In this document: piece by piece, positions 54,077-62,491 of the stretch
Layout: each line of letters starts with the position of its first letter
How positions within the stretch are numbered: position 1 is the stretch's first letter
Assembly (NCBI RefSeq): GCF_004364935.1
Contig: NZ_SOBT01000008.1
Span: forward strand, 809,534-873,533
Direction: 5' to 3'
DNA length: 64,000 nt
Origin: Panacagrimonas perspica
GTDB lineage: Bacteria; Pseudomonadota; Gammaproteobacteria; Nevskiales; Nevskiaceae
Notes under the pieces: model-generated
What the model was told of the DNA's origin: nothing
The model's input: only the letters and a program-made list of their open reading frames with translations
Database searches by the model: none
Position numbers and translations under genes: made by a program

Positions 54077-55417
54077 TCAATGCGGCGTCACGCCGCGCGA
54101 CGACGCCATCTGCAGCGATAGCTCCAGCGCCTGTTCGTAATTGAGGCGCGGGTCGACCTGCGAACGGTAAGCGCGCTCGAGATCCTTCTCCGACAGGTCG
54201 CGCGCGCCGCCCAGGCATTCCGTCACGTCCTCGCCGGTCAGCTCGAGGTGCACGCCGCCCAGTCGCGAGCCGCAGTCGGCGTGGATGGCGAAGGCCTGCC
54301 GGACTTCCGAGGCGATGTCATCGAAGCGGCGCGTCTTCACCCCGCTGGCGAGCGTCTGCGTGTTGCCGTGCATCGGGTCGCAGATCCACAGCGCGCGATG
54401 GCCGGCCTTCTTCACGCATTCGATCAGGCGCGGCAGGTGATCGGCGATCTTGCCGGCGCCCATGCGATGGATCAGCACCAGCCGCCCTGCCTCGTTGTCG
54501 GGATTGAGCGTACGGCACAGCCCGAGCAGCCAGTCGTCGGTGATCGACGGGCCGATCTTCACGCCGATCGGATTGCGGATGCCGCGGCAATACTCGACGT
54601 GCGCGCCGTCCAGATCCGCGGTGCGCATGCCGATCCACGGAAAGTGCGTGGACAGGTTGTACCAGCCGGGCTTGCGCGGGACCTGGCGCGTCTGCGCCTG
54701 CTCGTACCAGAGCACCAGCGCCTCGTGGCTGGTGTGGAAGTCGATGCGATTGAACTCGTGCAGGTCGGTGCCGGCAAGGCGCTCCATGAAACGCAGCGAG
54801 TTGCCGATGGTGTCGACACGCAACTGGTATTCGGTGGCCAGCGGCGAGCGTTTCGCCCAGGCCAGATCCCAGTACTCCGGGTGATGCAGATCGGCGAAGC
54901 CGCCGTCGATCAGGCCGCGCACGAAATTGATCGTCATCGCCGAATGCATGTGCCCGCGCAGCAGCCGCCGCGGATCGGGAATGCGGGCCTCGGGCGTGAA
55001 TTCCGGAGCGTTGACGATGTCGCCGCGATAGGCGGGCAAGGTGACGCCGTTGCGGGTTTCGCTGTCGGCCGAACGCGGCTTGGCGTACTGGCCGGCGAAG
55101 CGGCCGATGCGCGTGACGCGGGTCTGCATCCCGTGCACGAGCACCAGCGACATCTGCAGCAGAACCTTGAGACGGTTCGTGATGATCTCGGCGCGGCAGT
55201 CCGCGAACGACTCGGCGCAGTCTCCGCCCTGCAGCACGAAGCGCTTGCCCGCTTCGGCTTCGGCGAGCTGGTTGCGCAGCGCCTCGACCTCCCAGGACGT
55301 CACCAGCGGCGGAAGCGTGCGCAGCTCGTCCAGCGCGTGACCGAGCGCCGCCGCATCCGGATAGGCCGGCTGCTGTACCGCGGGTTTCTGTTGCCAGCTA
55401 TCGGGCTGCCAGGTCAT
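54077..55417 (-). CDS. aroG-II type: Class II 3-deoxy-7-phosphoheptulonate (DAHP) synthase
   Basis: A 446-residue plant/mycobacterial-type (class II) DAHP synthase, the first step of the shikimate pathway. Features: FVLQGGDCAESFADC with the metal-binding Cys, RIGRFAGQYAKPRS, EALVLWYEQAQTR, NPIGVKIGPS, HRMGAGKI, ICDPMHGNT and LGGVHLELTGEDVTEC. The ATG at 55417 follows GAGG and starts MTWQPDSW, the usual N-terminus; an upstream in-frame start (55492) is less likely. It is divergent from the sulfurtransferase gene. Confidence 0.95.
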   Translation of the reverse strand: MTWQPDSWQQKPAVQQPAYPDAAALGHALDELRTLPPLVTSWEVEALRNQLAEAEAGKRFVLQGGDCAESFADCRAEIITNRLKVLLQMSLVLVHGMQTRVTRIGRFAGQYAKPRSADSETRNGVTLPAYRGDIVNAPEFTPEARIPDPRRLLRGHMHSAMTINFVRGLIDGGFADLHHPEYWDLAWAKRSPLATEYQLRVDTIGNSLRFMERLAGTDLHEFNRIDFHTSHEALVLWYEQAQTRQVPRKPGWYNLSTHFPWIGMRTADLDGAHVEYCRGIRNPIGVKIGPSITDDWLLGLCRTLNPDNEAGRLVLIHRMGAGKIADHLPRLIECVKKAGHRALWICDPMHGNTQTLASGVKTRRFDDIASEVRQAFAIHADCGSRLGGVHLELTGEDVTECLGGARDLSEKDLERAYRSQVDPRLNYEQALELSLQMASSRGVTPH

Positions 55418-55533
55418 GCGCACCTCGTCGACGAAAAAACCGGCGACGACGTGTCCGCCGGTAGGGACAGCCCGATCCTGCGGCTCGCCCACAGGTCGTG
55501 CAAGCTCGGGGTTCGAACAGAAGGAGCTGCGAC

Positions 55534-56412
55534 GTGGACTATGCCCATCCCGAGTACCTGACCGAGACCGACTGGTTGGAGGCCCATCTGGGCGACCCGG
55601 ATCTGCGCGTCATCGACTGCACCCATTACCTGCCGAACTATTTCGACGAAAGCGCCGGGCGGCGTATCGAGATGGTCAGCGGACGCAGCCACTACGAGGC
55701 CGGGCACATTCCCGGCAGCGCCTTCGTCGATCTGCGCGAAGATCTTTGCGACCGCAACAATCCGCGCTTCATGTATCCGATGCCACCGGCCGCGCAGTTC
55801 GAGGCGGTGATGTCGCGTCTGGGCGTGGGTCCCGGTACGCGTGTCGTGCTGTACGACGACATGCTCAACCTCTGGGCCGCGCGCGTGTGGTGGATGATGC
55901 GCAGCTTCGGGTTCGACGGTGCCGCCGTGCTCAACGGCGGCTGGAAGAAGTGGGTGGCCGAGAACCGTCCGGTGTCGCAGGCGTCGAGCACGTATCCGGC
56001 GTCGAGTTTCGTGGCGCGCACGCGACCGGAGCGGATCGCGAAGCGGGACGAGGTGAAAGCCGCCATCGGAGATGGGGCCACGTGTCTCCTGAACGCGCTG
56101 GATCCCGAGGAGTTCGCCGGCCGCGGCCCGGTCCGCTACAAGCGGCCAGGGCACATCCCGTCGAGCGTGAACGTGTCGTTCCTCGGCCTGTTGAAGCCGG
56201 ATACGCAGATCTACCTCGACGCCGACACGCTGCGAGCGCAGTTCGGACATGCCGGGGCGACCGGCGCCGACCGCGTCATCGCGTACTGCGGCGGCGCCAT
56301 CGCGGCGAGCAGCGCGGCCTTCGCGCTCAGCCTGATCGGCGTGGAGAACGTGGCCTTGTACGACGGCTCGATGACCGAATGGGCAGCGGATCCGAGCCTG
56401 CCGCTGGTGTGA
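55534..56412 (+). CDS. Thiosulfate/3-mercaptopyruvate sulfurtransferase (tandem rhodanese)
   Basis: A 292-residue protein with two rhodanese domains. The N-terminal inactive domain contains HYEAGHIPGSAFVDLRED and LYDDMLNLWAARVWWMMR. The C-terminal catalytic domain has the active-site loop IAYCGGAIAASSAAF. The loop (CGGAIAA) is closer to the thiosulfate-type CRxGxT class or a variant than to canonical CG[S/T]GVT of mercaptopyruvate enzymes, so donor preference is uncertain. GTG 55534 has AAGGAG 7 bases upstream. Confidence 0.86.
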   Translation: MDYAHPEYLTETDWLEAHLGDPDLRVIDCTHYLPNYFDESAGRRIEMVSGRSHYEAGHIPGSAFVDLREDLCDRNNPRFMYPMPPAAQFEAVMSRLGVGPGTRVVLYDDMLNLWAARVWWMMRSFGFDGAAVLNGGWKKWVAENRPVSQASSTYPASSFVARTRPERIAKRDEVKAAIGDGATCLLNALDPEEFAGRGPVRYKRPGHIPSSVNVSFLGLLKPDTQIYLDADTLRAQFGHAGATGADRVIAYCGGAIAASSAAFALSLIGVENVALYDGSMTEWAADPSLPLV

Positions 56413-56450
56413 CCGGCGACGCCTGAGGAAGACGGCCGGATTGCGCTGTT

Positions 56451-57170
56451 TCAGGACGCAGGAGGCTCGCCGCCGCCGATGCTGTCGAGGATCATGATCT
56501 TCTGCCAGATCTTCTGGGAGAGTCCGTCGGTCAGGGTCTCCACGTCGTTGACGGCGTCCAGCACCATGCTGTCGTTGAGGTACTGCGCGTAGACCGCCGC
56601 GAGCTTGCTGGTGATCGACAGCATCTCGGAGCAGTAGTCCAGGTAGCGCGACAGCTCGAAGCGGCTCATCACGCGCTGCGGCGACGACGCGGTGTCCATG
56701 CGTCGCGTCAGTGCATGCTCCGGGTCCTTGGTGAGCTGATGCATGTCGATGATGTGCGCGATGCTGCGCAATTCGTGCAGCGCGGCCAGGGCGGCCTTGC
56801 GCTTGGGTCGCGACTCGAACGTCACGAGGAACCAGACCGCGATCGCGACGAACACCAGGTTGTTGATGCCGGCTTCGAGTCCCTGCATCAGGTCGATGAT
56901 GCCGCCGACCTCGTCCTTGACCTGCACGAACACGGGTGCGACGACGGCGATGCCCACCAGCGCCAGCACCGCGGTCCAGGCGCCGATGCGAAGGCCCCAG
57001 TGCGGACTGCGCAGCGCCTCGATGCGCGACTGCGTTTCCTGCGCGATCGCGACCAGTTCGCGCGCGACGTGGCTGAGCCCCGAGCCGGTGAAGCGTTCGG
57101 AAATGCGCCGCTCGAGCATCGACGCGGTGTCGTGGATCTGCTTGGGGTCGAGCTGGCGGTAGATCGGCAC
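56451..57170 (-). CDS. Two-helix membrane protein of unknown function
   Basis: A 239-residue protein (start uncertain). After a soluble N-terminal part (DPKQIHDTASMLERRISERF) come two transmembrane segments (IGAWTAVLALVGIAVVAPVFV and NNLVFVAIAVWFLVTF), then a helical cytoplasmic-looking domain rich in Leu/Asp (ELRSIAHIIDMHQLTKDPEH, SRYLDYCSEMLSITSKLAAV). I do not recognise a family. GTG 57170 is taken as the start because the frame upstream is Arg/Pro-rich and overlaps the promoter side of the RFNNG gene. A longer form to 57380 cannot be excluded. Confidence 0.55.
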   Translation of the reverse strand: MPIYRQLDPKQIHDTASMLERRISERFTGSGLSHVARELVAIAQETQSRIEALRSPHWGLRIGAWTAVLALVGIAVVAPVFVQVKDEVGGIIDLMQGLEAGINNLVFVAIAVWFLVTFESRPKRKAALAALHELRSIAHIIDMHQLTKDPEHALTRRMDTASSPQRVMSRFELSRYLDYCSEMLSITSKLAAVYAQYLNDSMVLDAVNDVETLTDGLSQKIWQKIMILDSIGGGEPPAS

Positions 57171-57405
57171 GGAAGTGCGGCGCGGTCGCGGCGTCGAGGG
57201 GACGGTCCATGGTAGCGGGCCCGCGGGCCGGGCTGTGACGCGGCATGCGCTCCGCCCGGGTGCCGTGGCGAAGGGGCAGGAAGGCTGAAACCGGGCTGAC
57301 ACGAAGTTTCCGCCCCATGAACGACGCCGGACATGGCCGATGCGTAGCCTGGATTCCGTCGAACACATCCTTCTTCGCAACCCACTTCAACCTCTGGAGC
57401 TACCC

Positions 57406-57720
57406 ATGAAAACCTCGAAATCCTTCTTCCGCCTGATCGCCGTTGCCGCGCTGCTGTCGGCCGCCGCCGCAGCTCCCGCCCACGCCGCCCGCTTCAACAA
57501 CGGCACGGAATTCAACGGCCGCTTCAACAACGGCATCGAGCGCAACGGCCGGTTCAACAATGGCGTTCAGTACAACGGTCGCTTCAACAACGGCCTCCAG
57601 CTCAACGGTCGTTTCAACAACGGCCGCTTCAACAACGGCGTGATGCTGCAGGGTCGCTCGCCCGACGGTGTGCAGGTCGGCCAGCCCGTCGCCGTGACGC
57701 TGCCCGCGTCGGCCCGCTGA
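57406..57720 (+). CDS. Small secreted protein built of RFNNG decapeptide repeats
   Basis: A 104-residue protein with a signal peptide (residues 1-27, hydrophobic LIAVAALLSAAAAAPAHA, cleavage after AHA). The mature chain is almost entirely repeats: RFNNG begins at residues 29, 39, 49, 59, 69 and 74. Four full units follow the pattern RFNNG-[TIVL]-[EQ]-x-NG; the fifth is cut to five residues and the last two units are degenerate (VMLQG, RSPDGVQVGQ). Regular Asn/Gly with alternating aliphatic residues is compatible with a beta-solenoid or amyloid-like strand stack. GGAG is 6 bases before ATG 57406; a terminator-like hairpin follows. I know no named family with this repeat. It contains no cysteine. 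Confidence 0.8.
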   Translation: MKTSKSFFRLIAVAALLSAAAAAPAHAARFNNGTEFNGRFNNGIERNGRFNNGVQYNGRFNNGLQLNGRFNNGRFNNGVMLQGRSPDGVQVGQPVAVTLPASAR

Positions 57721-57727
57721 GCCTCGT

Positions 57728-57758
57728 CGCCGGCTCCGGCCTCGCGCCGGGGCCGGCG
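57728..57758 (+). terminator. GC-rich hairpin after the RFNNG gene
   Basis: CGCCGGC-T-CCGGC pairs with GCCGG-G-GCCGGCG (13 bp, one wobble) around loop CTCGC, 7 bases after the stop codon. It is followed by CTTCCTC rather than a true T-run, so it may be a weak or Rho-assisted terminator or a 3' stabiliser. It implies the small gene is a single transcription unit. Confidence 0.55.
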
Positions 57759-57782
57759 CTTCCTCGACCGGCCTCCATTCCC

Positions 57783-58793
57783 ATGAACCTTCGTCCGACG
57801 CTTGCCACGCTGACGTCTTCTGCGCGCAGCCTGCTGCTCGCGCTGGGAACGGCGCTGGGGTTCGCGTTCGTACTGAAGGCGCTGCTGCTGATCGTCAGTG
57901 GAGAATTCGGGCTCGACACGCCGGGCGTGATCGTTCGGGGATTCCTGCATCCCGGTCTGGCGGTGTTCGGCGGCGGCCTGCTTGCCGCGCTGGCCATCGA
58001 GCTCGTGCTGACCGGCTGGGCCGCGTCCTCGCTGCGACGCCTGCTGATCGCCCCCTCGGATTCCGCTCGAAGCGACCTGTTCTATCTCTTTCTCGCGCTG
58101 TCCGGCGGCATCGCCGCGTCGGCGACGCTGATCTCGGCCGGCCTGGTCGACGCCGCGGTGGCCCTGCTGGATGCCCGCAGCCATCACGGTCCGCTGGTGG
58201 ACGCGCCGATCTGGATGGCCGCACCGCTGCTGTACCTGGGCATGACGTTCTTCAACTACTGGAACCACCGCCTGCTGCACACGCGCGCGCTGTGGCGCCT
58301 CCACGCCGTACATCACTCCGCCACGGAATTCACGATCGGTACCGCTGCGCGGATCTCGCCGATGGAAGCCGTGCTGATCGCCGTTCCGCAGGCGATCCCG
58401 GCAGCGCTGCTGGGGGCCTCGCCCGACGCGATCCTGATCGCCTCGATGGTCGCCTCGTTCGAGAGCCTGTGGACGCACAGCAACCTGCGCGGGCTGGGCT
58501 GGCTCGAACGCATCGGCATTTCGAGTCCGCGTGCGCACAAGATTCATCACGCGCGCGATGCCCGTTTCCACGATCACAACTTCGGCGACCTCGTGCTGAT
58601 CTGGGACCGGCTGTTCGGCACCTACATGGATTCGCGCAACGCACCCGCGGATCTTGTGCTCGGTGTCGACGGCATGGGTGATCGCTACGACTCGCGCCAG
58701 CCGCTGCGCGATTTTCTGCAGGTGCACGTCGACTGGGTCAGAGATCTGATCACGCGCGTTCGTCCGCGTCCGCTGCCTGCGACCACGAGCTGA
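57783..58793 (+). CDS. Fatty acid hydroxylase/sterol desaturase-family membrane di-iron enzyme
   Basis: A 336-residue membrane protein with several helices and the three histidine boxes of the family: HRLLH (in FFNYWNHRLLHTRALW), HAVHHS, and HKIHH (in PRAHKIHHARD), which bind two irons. Members oxidise C-H bonds of lipids or sterols using O2. The N-terminal ~130 residues form extra helices (SLLLALGTALGFAFVLKALL). The substrate is not predictable. ATG 57783; no strong ribosome-binding site is seen. Confidence 0.9.
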   Translation: MNLRPTLATLTSSARSLLLALGTALGFAFVLKALLLIVSGEFGLDTPGVIVRGFLHPGLAVFGGGLLAALAIELVLTGWAASSLRRLLIAPSDSARSDLFYLFLALSGGIAASATLISAGLVDAAVALLDARSHHGPLVDAPIWMAAPLLYLGMTFFNYWNHRLLHTRALWRLHAVHHSATEFTIGTAARISPMEAVLIAVPQAIPAALLGASPDAILIASMVASFESLWTHSNLRGLGWLERIGISSPRAHKIHHARDARFHDHNFGDLVLIWDRLFGTYMDSRNAPADLVLGVDGMGDRYDSRQPLRDFLQVHVDWVRDLITRVRPRPLPATTS

Positions 58794-58840
58794 ATCTTCT
58801 TGATCAGCGGCGGGTCTGCGCACCGTGCGCGTCACGTCTT

Positions 58841-58910
58841 CGTAGGGTGCGCCTCGCGCACCGATTCCGTTTCCAACGAAAGCGGCTTGGTGCGCGGAGC
58901 GCACCCTACG
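58841..58910. repeat. Inverted repeat pair of a second family (cgtagggtgcgc)
   Basis: cgtagggtgcgcctcgcgca and tgcgcggagcgcaccctacg face each other across ~30 bases. The sequence differs from the tagcccgg family but has the same paired-hairpin layout. It lies in the gap between the fatty-acid-hydroxylase-like gene and the convergent RNase T2 gene. Confidence 0.8.
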
Positions 58911-59003
58911 AACTGACCGTGCTCACGCATTGGAGTGGCGCCGTCACCGTTCCACGCGCATGCCGTGCATGCAGATCATCTGACGGCATTCGCGGCCGCG
59001 AAC

Positions 59004-59747
59004 TCAGCGCGCCGCCGCGCGCACCGTCAGCGGCTTGGATCCGCAACCCTCGTGCACGTCGCGGCCACAGGCGCGCGGCGCGAGCGCAAGGTCCAGGCAG
59101 ATGCGTACTTCGCGCAGGGAATTGCCCTTGCACTCGAACGTGATCGCGTCCGGCGTCAAGCGCGGATTGGCTTCGATGAAAGCGCGCTCGAGATCCTGTC
59201 GCTTCACCGGCCGGTCGGACGCCGCTGCCAGCGCGGCGCTGGGAACGACCACCGAGCGTCCGGCATGTTCGAGCGCCTCGAAATACGCCTCGGGCGTCAT
59301 GCCGCTGCAGCTGCCGTGTTTTTTCCACTGGTGGAACACGAGGCCGCGATCGGGAACCAGTTCCGCGAGATCGTCTGCAGTGCGCTCGCTGACACGCGCG
59401 TGCGTGTCGCAGGACGCGGGGTAGCCACGCTCGTATTGCGGCCACAGGCCGTGGACGATGAACTCGTGGGGTTGCGAGCACTGCCGCGAGTTCGGGCGCG
59501 CCTCGCTGGAGGCGCAGAACTCGGGCGACCACGACAGCGCCAGCACCCAGTAGTCGAAGCTCGCGCGGGCGGGTGCGTGCGGAGTCGGGGCTTCGGCGGG
59601 AGCCGACGTGTTCCCCGGCAATTCGAGGCGCGGCGTCGAGAAAGCCGGATCGTCGGCCGGGGCCGGCGGAGCGTCACCCGGCTGGCATGCGCTCAGCCCG
59701 GCGACGACCCACAACGCGCGCAGTCCCCGTTGCAGGACCGCGCGCAT
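59004..59747 (-). CDS. RNase T2-family ribonuclease, probable lipoprotein
   Basis: A 247-residue protein whose N-terminus ends in a lipobox-like LSAC (residues ~18-21), suggesting lipid anchoring at the envelope. A Pro/Ala-rich linker (to residue ~60) precedes the RNase T2 domain, with CAS I EFIVHGLWPQ and CAS II FHQWKKHGSC. The usual CAS II Glu (HEW) is Gln here, which may lower activity or be a subgroup trait. The family cleaves RNA to 3'-phosphates. The gene starts 4 bases after ppsA on the same strand. Confidence 0.85.
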   Translation of the reverse strand: MRAVLQRGLRALWVVAGLSACQPGDAPPAPADDPAFSTPRLELPGNTSAPAEAPTPHAPARASFDYWVLALSWSPEFCASSEARPNSRQCSQPHEFIVHGLWPQYERGYPASCDTHARVSERTADDLAELVPDRGLVFHQWKKHGSCSGMTPEAYFEALEHAGRSVVVPSAALAAASDRPVKRQDLERAFIEANPRLTPDAITFECKGNSLREVRICLDLALAPRACGRDVHEGCGSKPLTVRAAAR

Positions 59748-59751
59748 CTCT

Positions 59752-62127
59752 TCAGGCCTTGACGCCGCCTGCGAGGAACAGCCAGGTCTCGACGACCGTG
59801 TCCGGATTCAGCGACATGCTCTCGATGCCTTCCTCGAGCAGCCACTTCGCCAGTTCCGGGTGATCGCTGGGTCCCTGGCCGCAGATGCCGACGTACTTGT
59901 TGCGCTTGCGGCAGGCCTGGATGGCCATGTGCAGCATCGCCTTCACGGCATCGTTGCGCTCGTCGAACAGGTGCGCGATCAGACCGGAATCGCGATCCAG
60001 CCCGAGCGTGAGCTGGGTCATGTCGTTGGAACCGATCGAGAAGCCGTCGAAGTGATCGAGGAACTGGTCGGCCAGCACCGCGTTGCTCGGCAGCTCGCAC
60101 ATCATGATCAGCTCGAGGCCGTTGTCGCCACGCTTGAGGCCGTTCTCCGCCAGGATCTCGTTGACGCGCTTGGCTTCGCCGATCGTGCGCACGAACGGGA
60201 TCATGATCTTGATGTTCGTCAGACCCATCTCGTTGCGCACGAAGCGCATCGCCTCGCACTCCATGTCGAAGCACGGACGGAACGAGGGCGCGATGTAGCG
60301 CGAGGCGCCACGGAATCCGAGCATCGGATTCTCCTCGTGCGGCTCGTACTTCTTGCCGCCGACGAGGTTGGCGTACTCGTTGGACTTGAAGTCCGACATG
60401 CGCACGATCACCGGTTCGGGCGCGAACGCCGCGGCGATGGTCGCGATGCCTTCGGCCAGACGCTTGACGAAGTAGTCGCGCGGGCTGGCATAGGCCGAGA
60501 TCATCGCGTTGATCTGGCGACGCACGTCGGGCGGCTGGCGTTCGAGCTCGAGCAGCGCCTGCGGGTGGATGCCGATCTGGCGGTTGACGATGAACTCGAG
60601 TCGGGCCAGACCCACGCCGCGATGGGGCAGGGCGGCGAAGTCGAACGCCTGCTCCGGCGTGCCGACATTCATCATGATCTTGACCGGGATGTCCGGCATC
60701 TTGTCGAGCGCGACCTCGTCGACCGCGAAGTCGATGTGGCCGTCGTAGATCTTGCCGGTGTCGCCCTCGGCGCAGGAGACCGTGACGCTCTGGCCATCCT
60801 TCAACAGGTCGGTGGCGTTGCCGCAGCCGACGACGGCCGGGATGCCCAGTTCGCGCGCGATGATCGCGGCGTGGCAGGTACGGCCACCGCGGTTGGTGAT
60901 GATCGCGCTGGCGCGCTTCATCACCGGCTCCCAATCGGGATCCGTCATGTCGGTGACGAGCACGTCGCCGTTCTGCACCTTCGACATCTGGTCGAGGCCC
61001 TTCATCAGCCGCACGGTGCCGGCGCCGATCTTCTGGCCGATCGCGCGGCCTTCGAGCAGCACCTTGCCGTGGTCCTTGAGCTTGTAGCGGCGCAGCACGT
61101 TGGCCGAGGCGCGGCTCTGCACGGTTTCGGGACGCGCCTGCAGGATGTAGATCTGGCCGTCGACGCCGTCCTTGCCCCACTCGATGTCCATCGGACGCTG
61201 GTAGTGGTCCTCGATGGTCTGCGCCTGCTTGGCCAGTTCGGTGACGTCCGCGTCGGTCAGGCAGAACTTGCCGCGTTCGTCGTTGGCCACCGGCACGAAC
61301 TCGACGGTGCGGCCGAGCTTGCGTTCGGTCGAATACACCATCTTCTTGGCCTTCTCGCCCAGGCCACGCTTGAGGATGGCGGGACGACCGGCCTTCAGGG
61401 CCGGCTTGTAGACGTAGAACTCATCCGGGTTGACCGCGCCCTGGACCACCGCTTCGCCCAGGCCGTAGGAGGCCGTGATGAAGATGGCGTCGCGAAAGCC
61501 CGACTCGGTGTCCATCGTGAACATGACGCCCGATGCACCCTTGTCCGAGCGGACCATGCGCTGCACGCCAGCCGACAGGGCGACGTGCTCGTGCGCGAAG
61601 CCGTGATGCACGCGGTAGCTGATGGCGCGGTCGTTGAACAGCGACGCGAAGACTTCCTTGATCGCGTGCAGGACGTTGTCGATGCCGCTGACGTTGAGGA
61701 AGGTCTCCTGCTGTCCGGCGAACGAAGCGTCAGGAAGATCCTCGGCGGTGGCCGAGGAGCGCACGGCCACCGAGATCTCGGTGCCCGATTCCTTGACCAG
61801 CTCGTGGTACGCGGCGCGGATCTCCTTTTCGAGCTGCGCCGGGAACGGTGCCTTGGAAACGGCGTCGCGGATCGACTTGCCGGTGGCGGCCAGCGCCTGC
61901 ACGTCGTCGACGTTCAGGGCCTTGAGCTGCCCGTTGATCTTCTCGTCGAGGCCCTCGTGGCGGAGGAACTCGCGGTACGCATCGGCCGTGGTCGCGAAGC
62001 CGTTGGGCACTTTCACGCCGGAGGCGGCGAGGTTGGAGATCATCTCGCCCAGGGAGGCGTTCTTGCCGCCGACGGTTTCGACGTCGTGCATGCGCAGTCG
62101 CGAGTACCAGAGTACGTGTGAGCTCAC
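59752..62127 (-). CDS. ppsA: Phosphoenolpyruvate synthase
   Basis: A 791-residue PEP synthase converting pyruvate and ATP to PEP, AMP and phosphate for gluconeogenesis. N-terminal ATP-binding domain: [21 protein letters not shown] and [20 protein letters not shown]. The swivelling domain carries the phospho-His motif [15 protein letters not shown]. The C-terminal PEP/pyruvate domain has GLARLEFIV and [17 protein letters not shown]. The GTG start at 62127 follows AGGA. The usual divergent regulatory kinase gene (ppsR/ydiA) is not in this window. Confidence 0.95.
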   Translation of the reverse strand: MSSHVLWYSRLRMHDVETVGGKNASLGEMISNLAASGVKVPNGFATTADAYREFLRHEGLDEKINGQLKALNVDDVQALAATGKSIRDAVSKAPFPAQLEKEIRAAYHELVKESGTEISVAVRSSATAEDLPDASFAGQQETFLNVSGIDNVLHAIKEVFASLFNDRAISYRVHHGFAHEHVALSAGVQRMVRSDKGASGVMFTMDTESGFRDAIFITASYGLGEAVVQGAVNPDEFYVYKPALKAGRPAILKRGLGEKAKKMVYSTERKLGRTVEFVPVANDERGKFCLTDADVTELAKQAQTIEDHYQRPMDIEWGKDGVDGQIYILQARPETVQSRASANVLRRYKLKDHGKVLLEGRAIGQKIGAGTVRLMKGLDQMSKVQNGDVLVTDMTDPDWEPVMKRASAIITNRGGRTCHAAIIARELGIPAVVGCGNATDLLKDGQSVTVSCAEGDTGKIYDGHIDFAVDEVALDKMPDIPVKIMMNVGTPEQAFDFAALPHRGVGLARLEFIVNRQIGIHPQALLELERQPPDVRRQINAMISAYASPRDYFVKRLAEGIATIAAAFAPEPVIVRMSDFKSNEYANLVGGKKYEPHEENPMLGFRGASRYIAPSFRPCFDMECEAMRFVRNEMGLTNIKIMIPFVRTIGEAKRVNEILAENGLKRGDNGLELIMMCELPSNAVLADQFLDHFDGFSIGSNDMTQLTLGLDRDSGLIAHLFDERNDAVKAMLHMAIQACRKRNKYVGICGQGPSDHPELAKWLLEEGIESMSLNPDTVVETWLFLAGGVKA

Positions 62128-62491
62128 TCTTTGAATTTCCTGGATGTGGGAGGGGCGCGCGGCGGGCCGCGTGCGCCGCGATTCTAACCGCCCGGAAGAT
62201 CCGATTTGGCGTTTCCTGCGCCCTGCAAGCCGGTTCGACCGGCCCTTTGCAGATCGCAAAAGAGGAGTGTCATGGGGTTTTTATGCGGGAAGTTCCGCGC
62301 CGGCCGGCTTGCCGCGAGGGTCTGCGCGGCCGTGGCTCGCGGCCCCACCAAGGCCCCGGACTGGATTCGATCACGAGGAACCCTGAAACTGTCGGCAATG
62401 TTCCAGCACCGCGTCCGGCGCTCGTCGGAACGCGAAAGAGACCCGAGCCGATCCAGTTTATCGTCACCCAGCGCAGGAGCCAGACAGCACG
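62128..62491. other. 364-base divergent gap between ppsA and the Kef-like gene
   Basis: No credible gene is visible. It contains a hairpin GCCGGT-TCG-ACCGGC at 62229-62243 in what would be the ppsA leader, and a strong Shine-Dalgarno-like AGAGGAG before an ATG at 62272, whose frame is Arg-rich and runs into the Kef gene in the wrong frame. The ribosome-binding site of the Kef-like gene is at 62474-62478. Promoters for both genes should lie here, but none could be picked with confidence. Confidence 0.5.

Noticed and set aside
57484-57650. Regular ~30-base repeats resembling a CRISPR array
   Set aside because: The repeats are contiguous without unique spacers, keep an open frame, and encode the RFNNG protein with a signal peptide.
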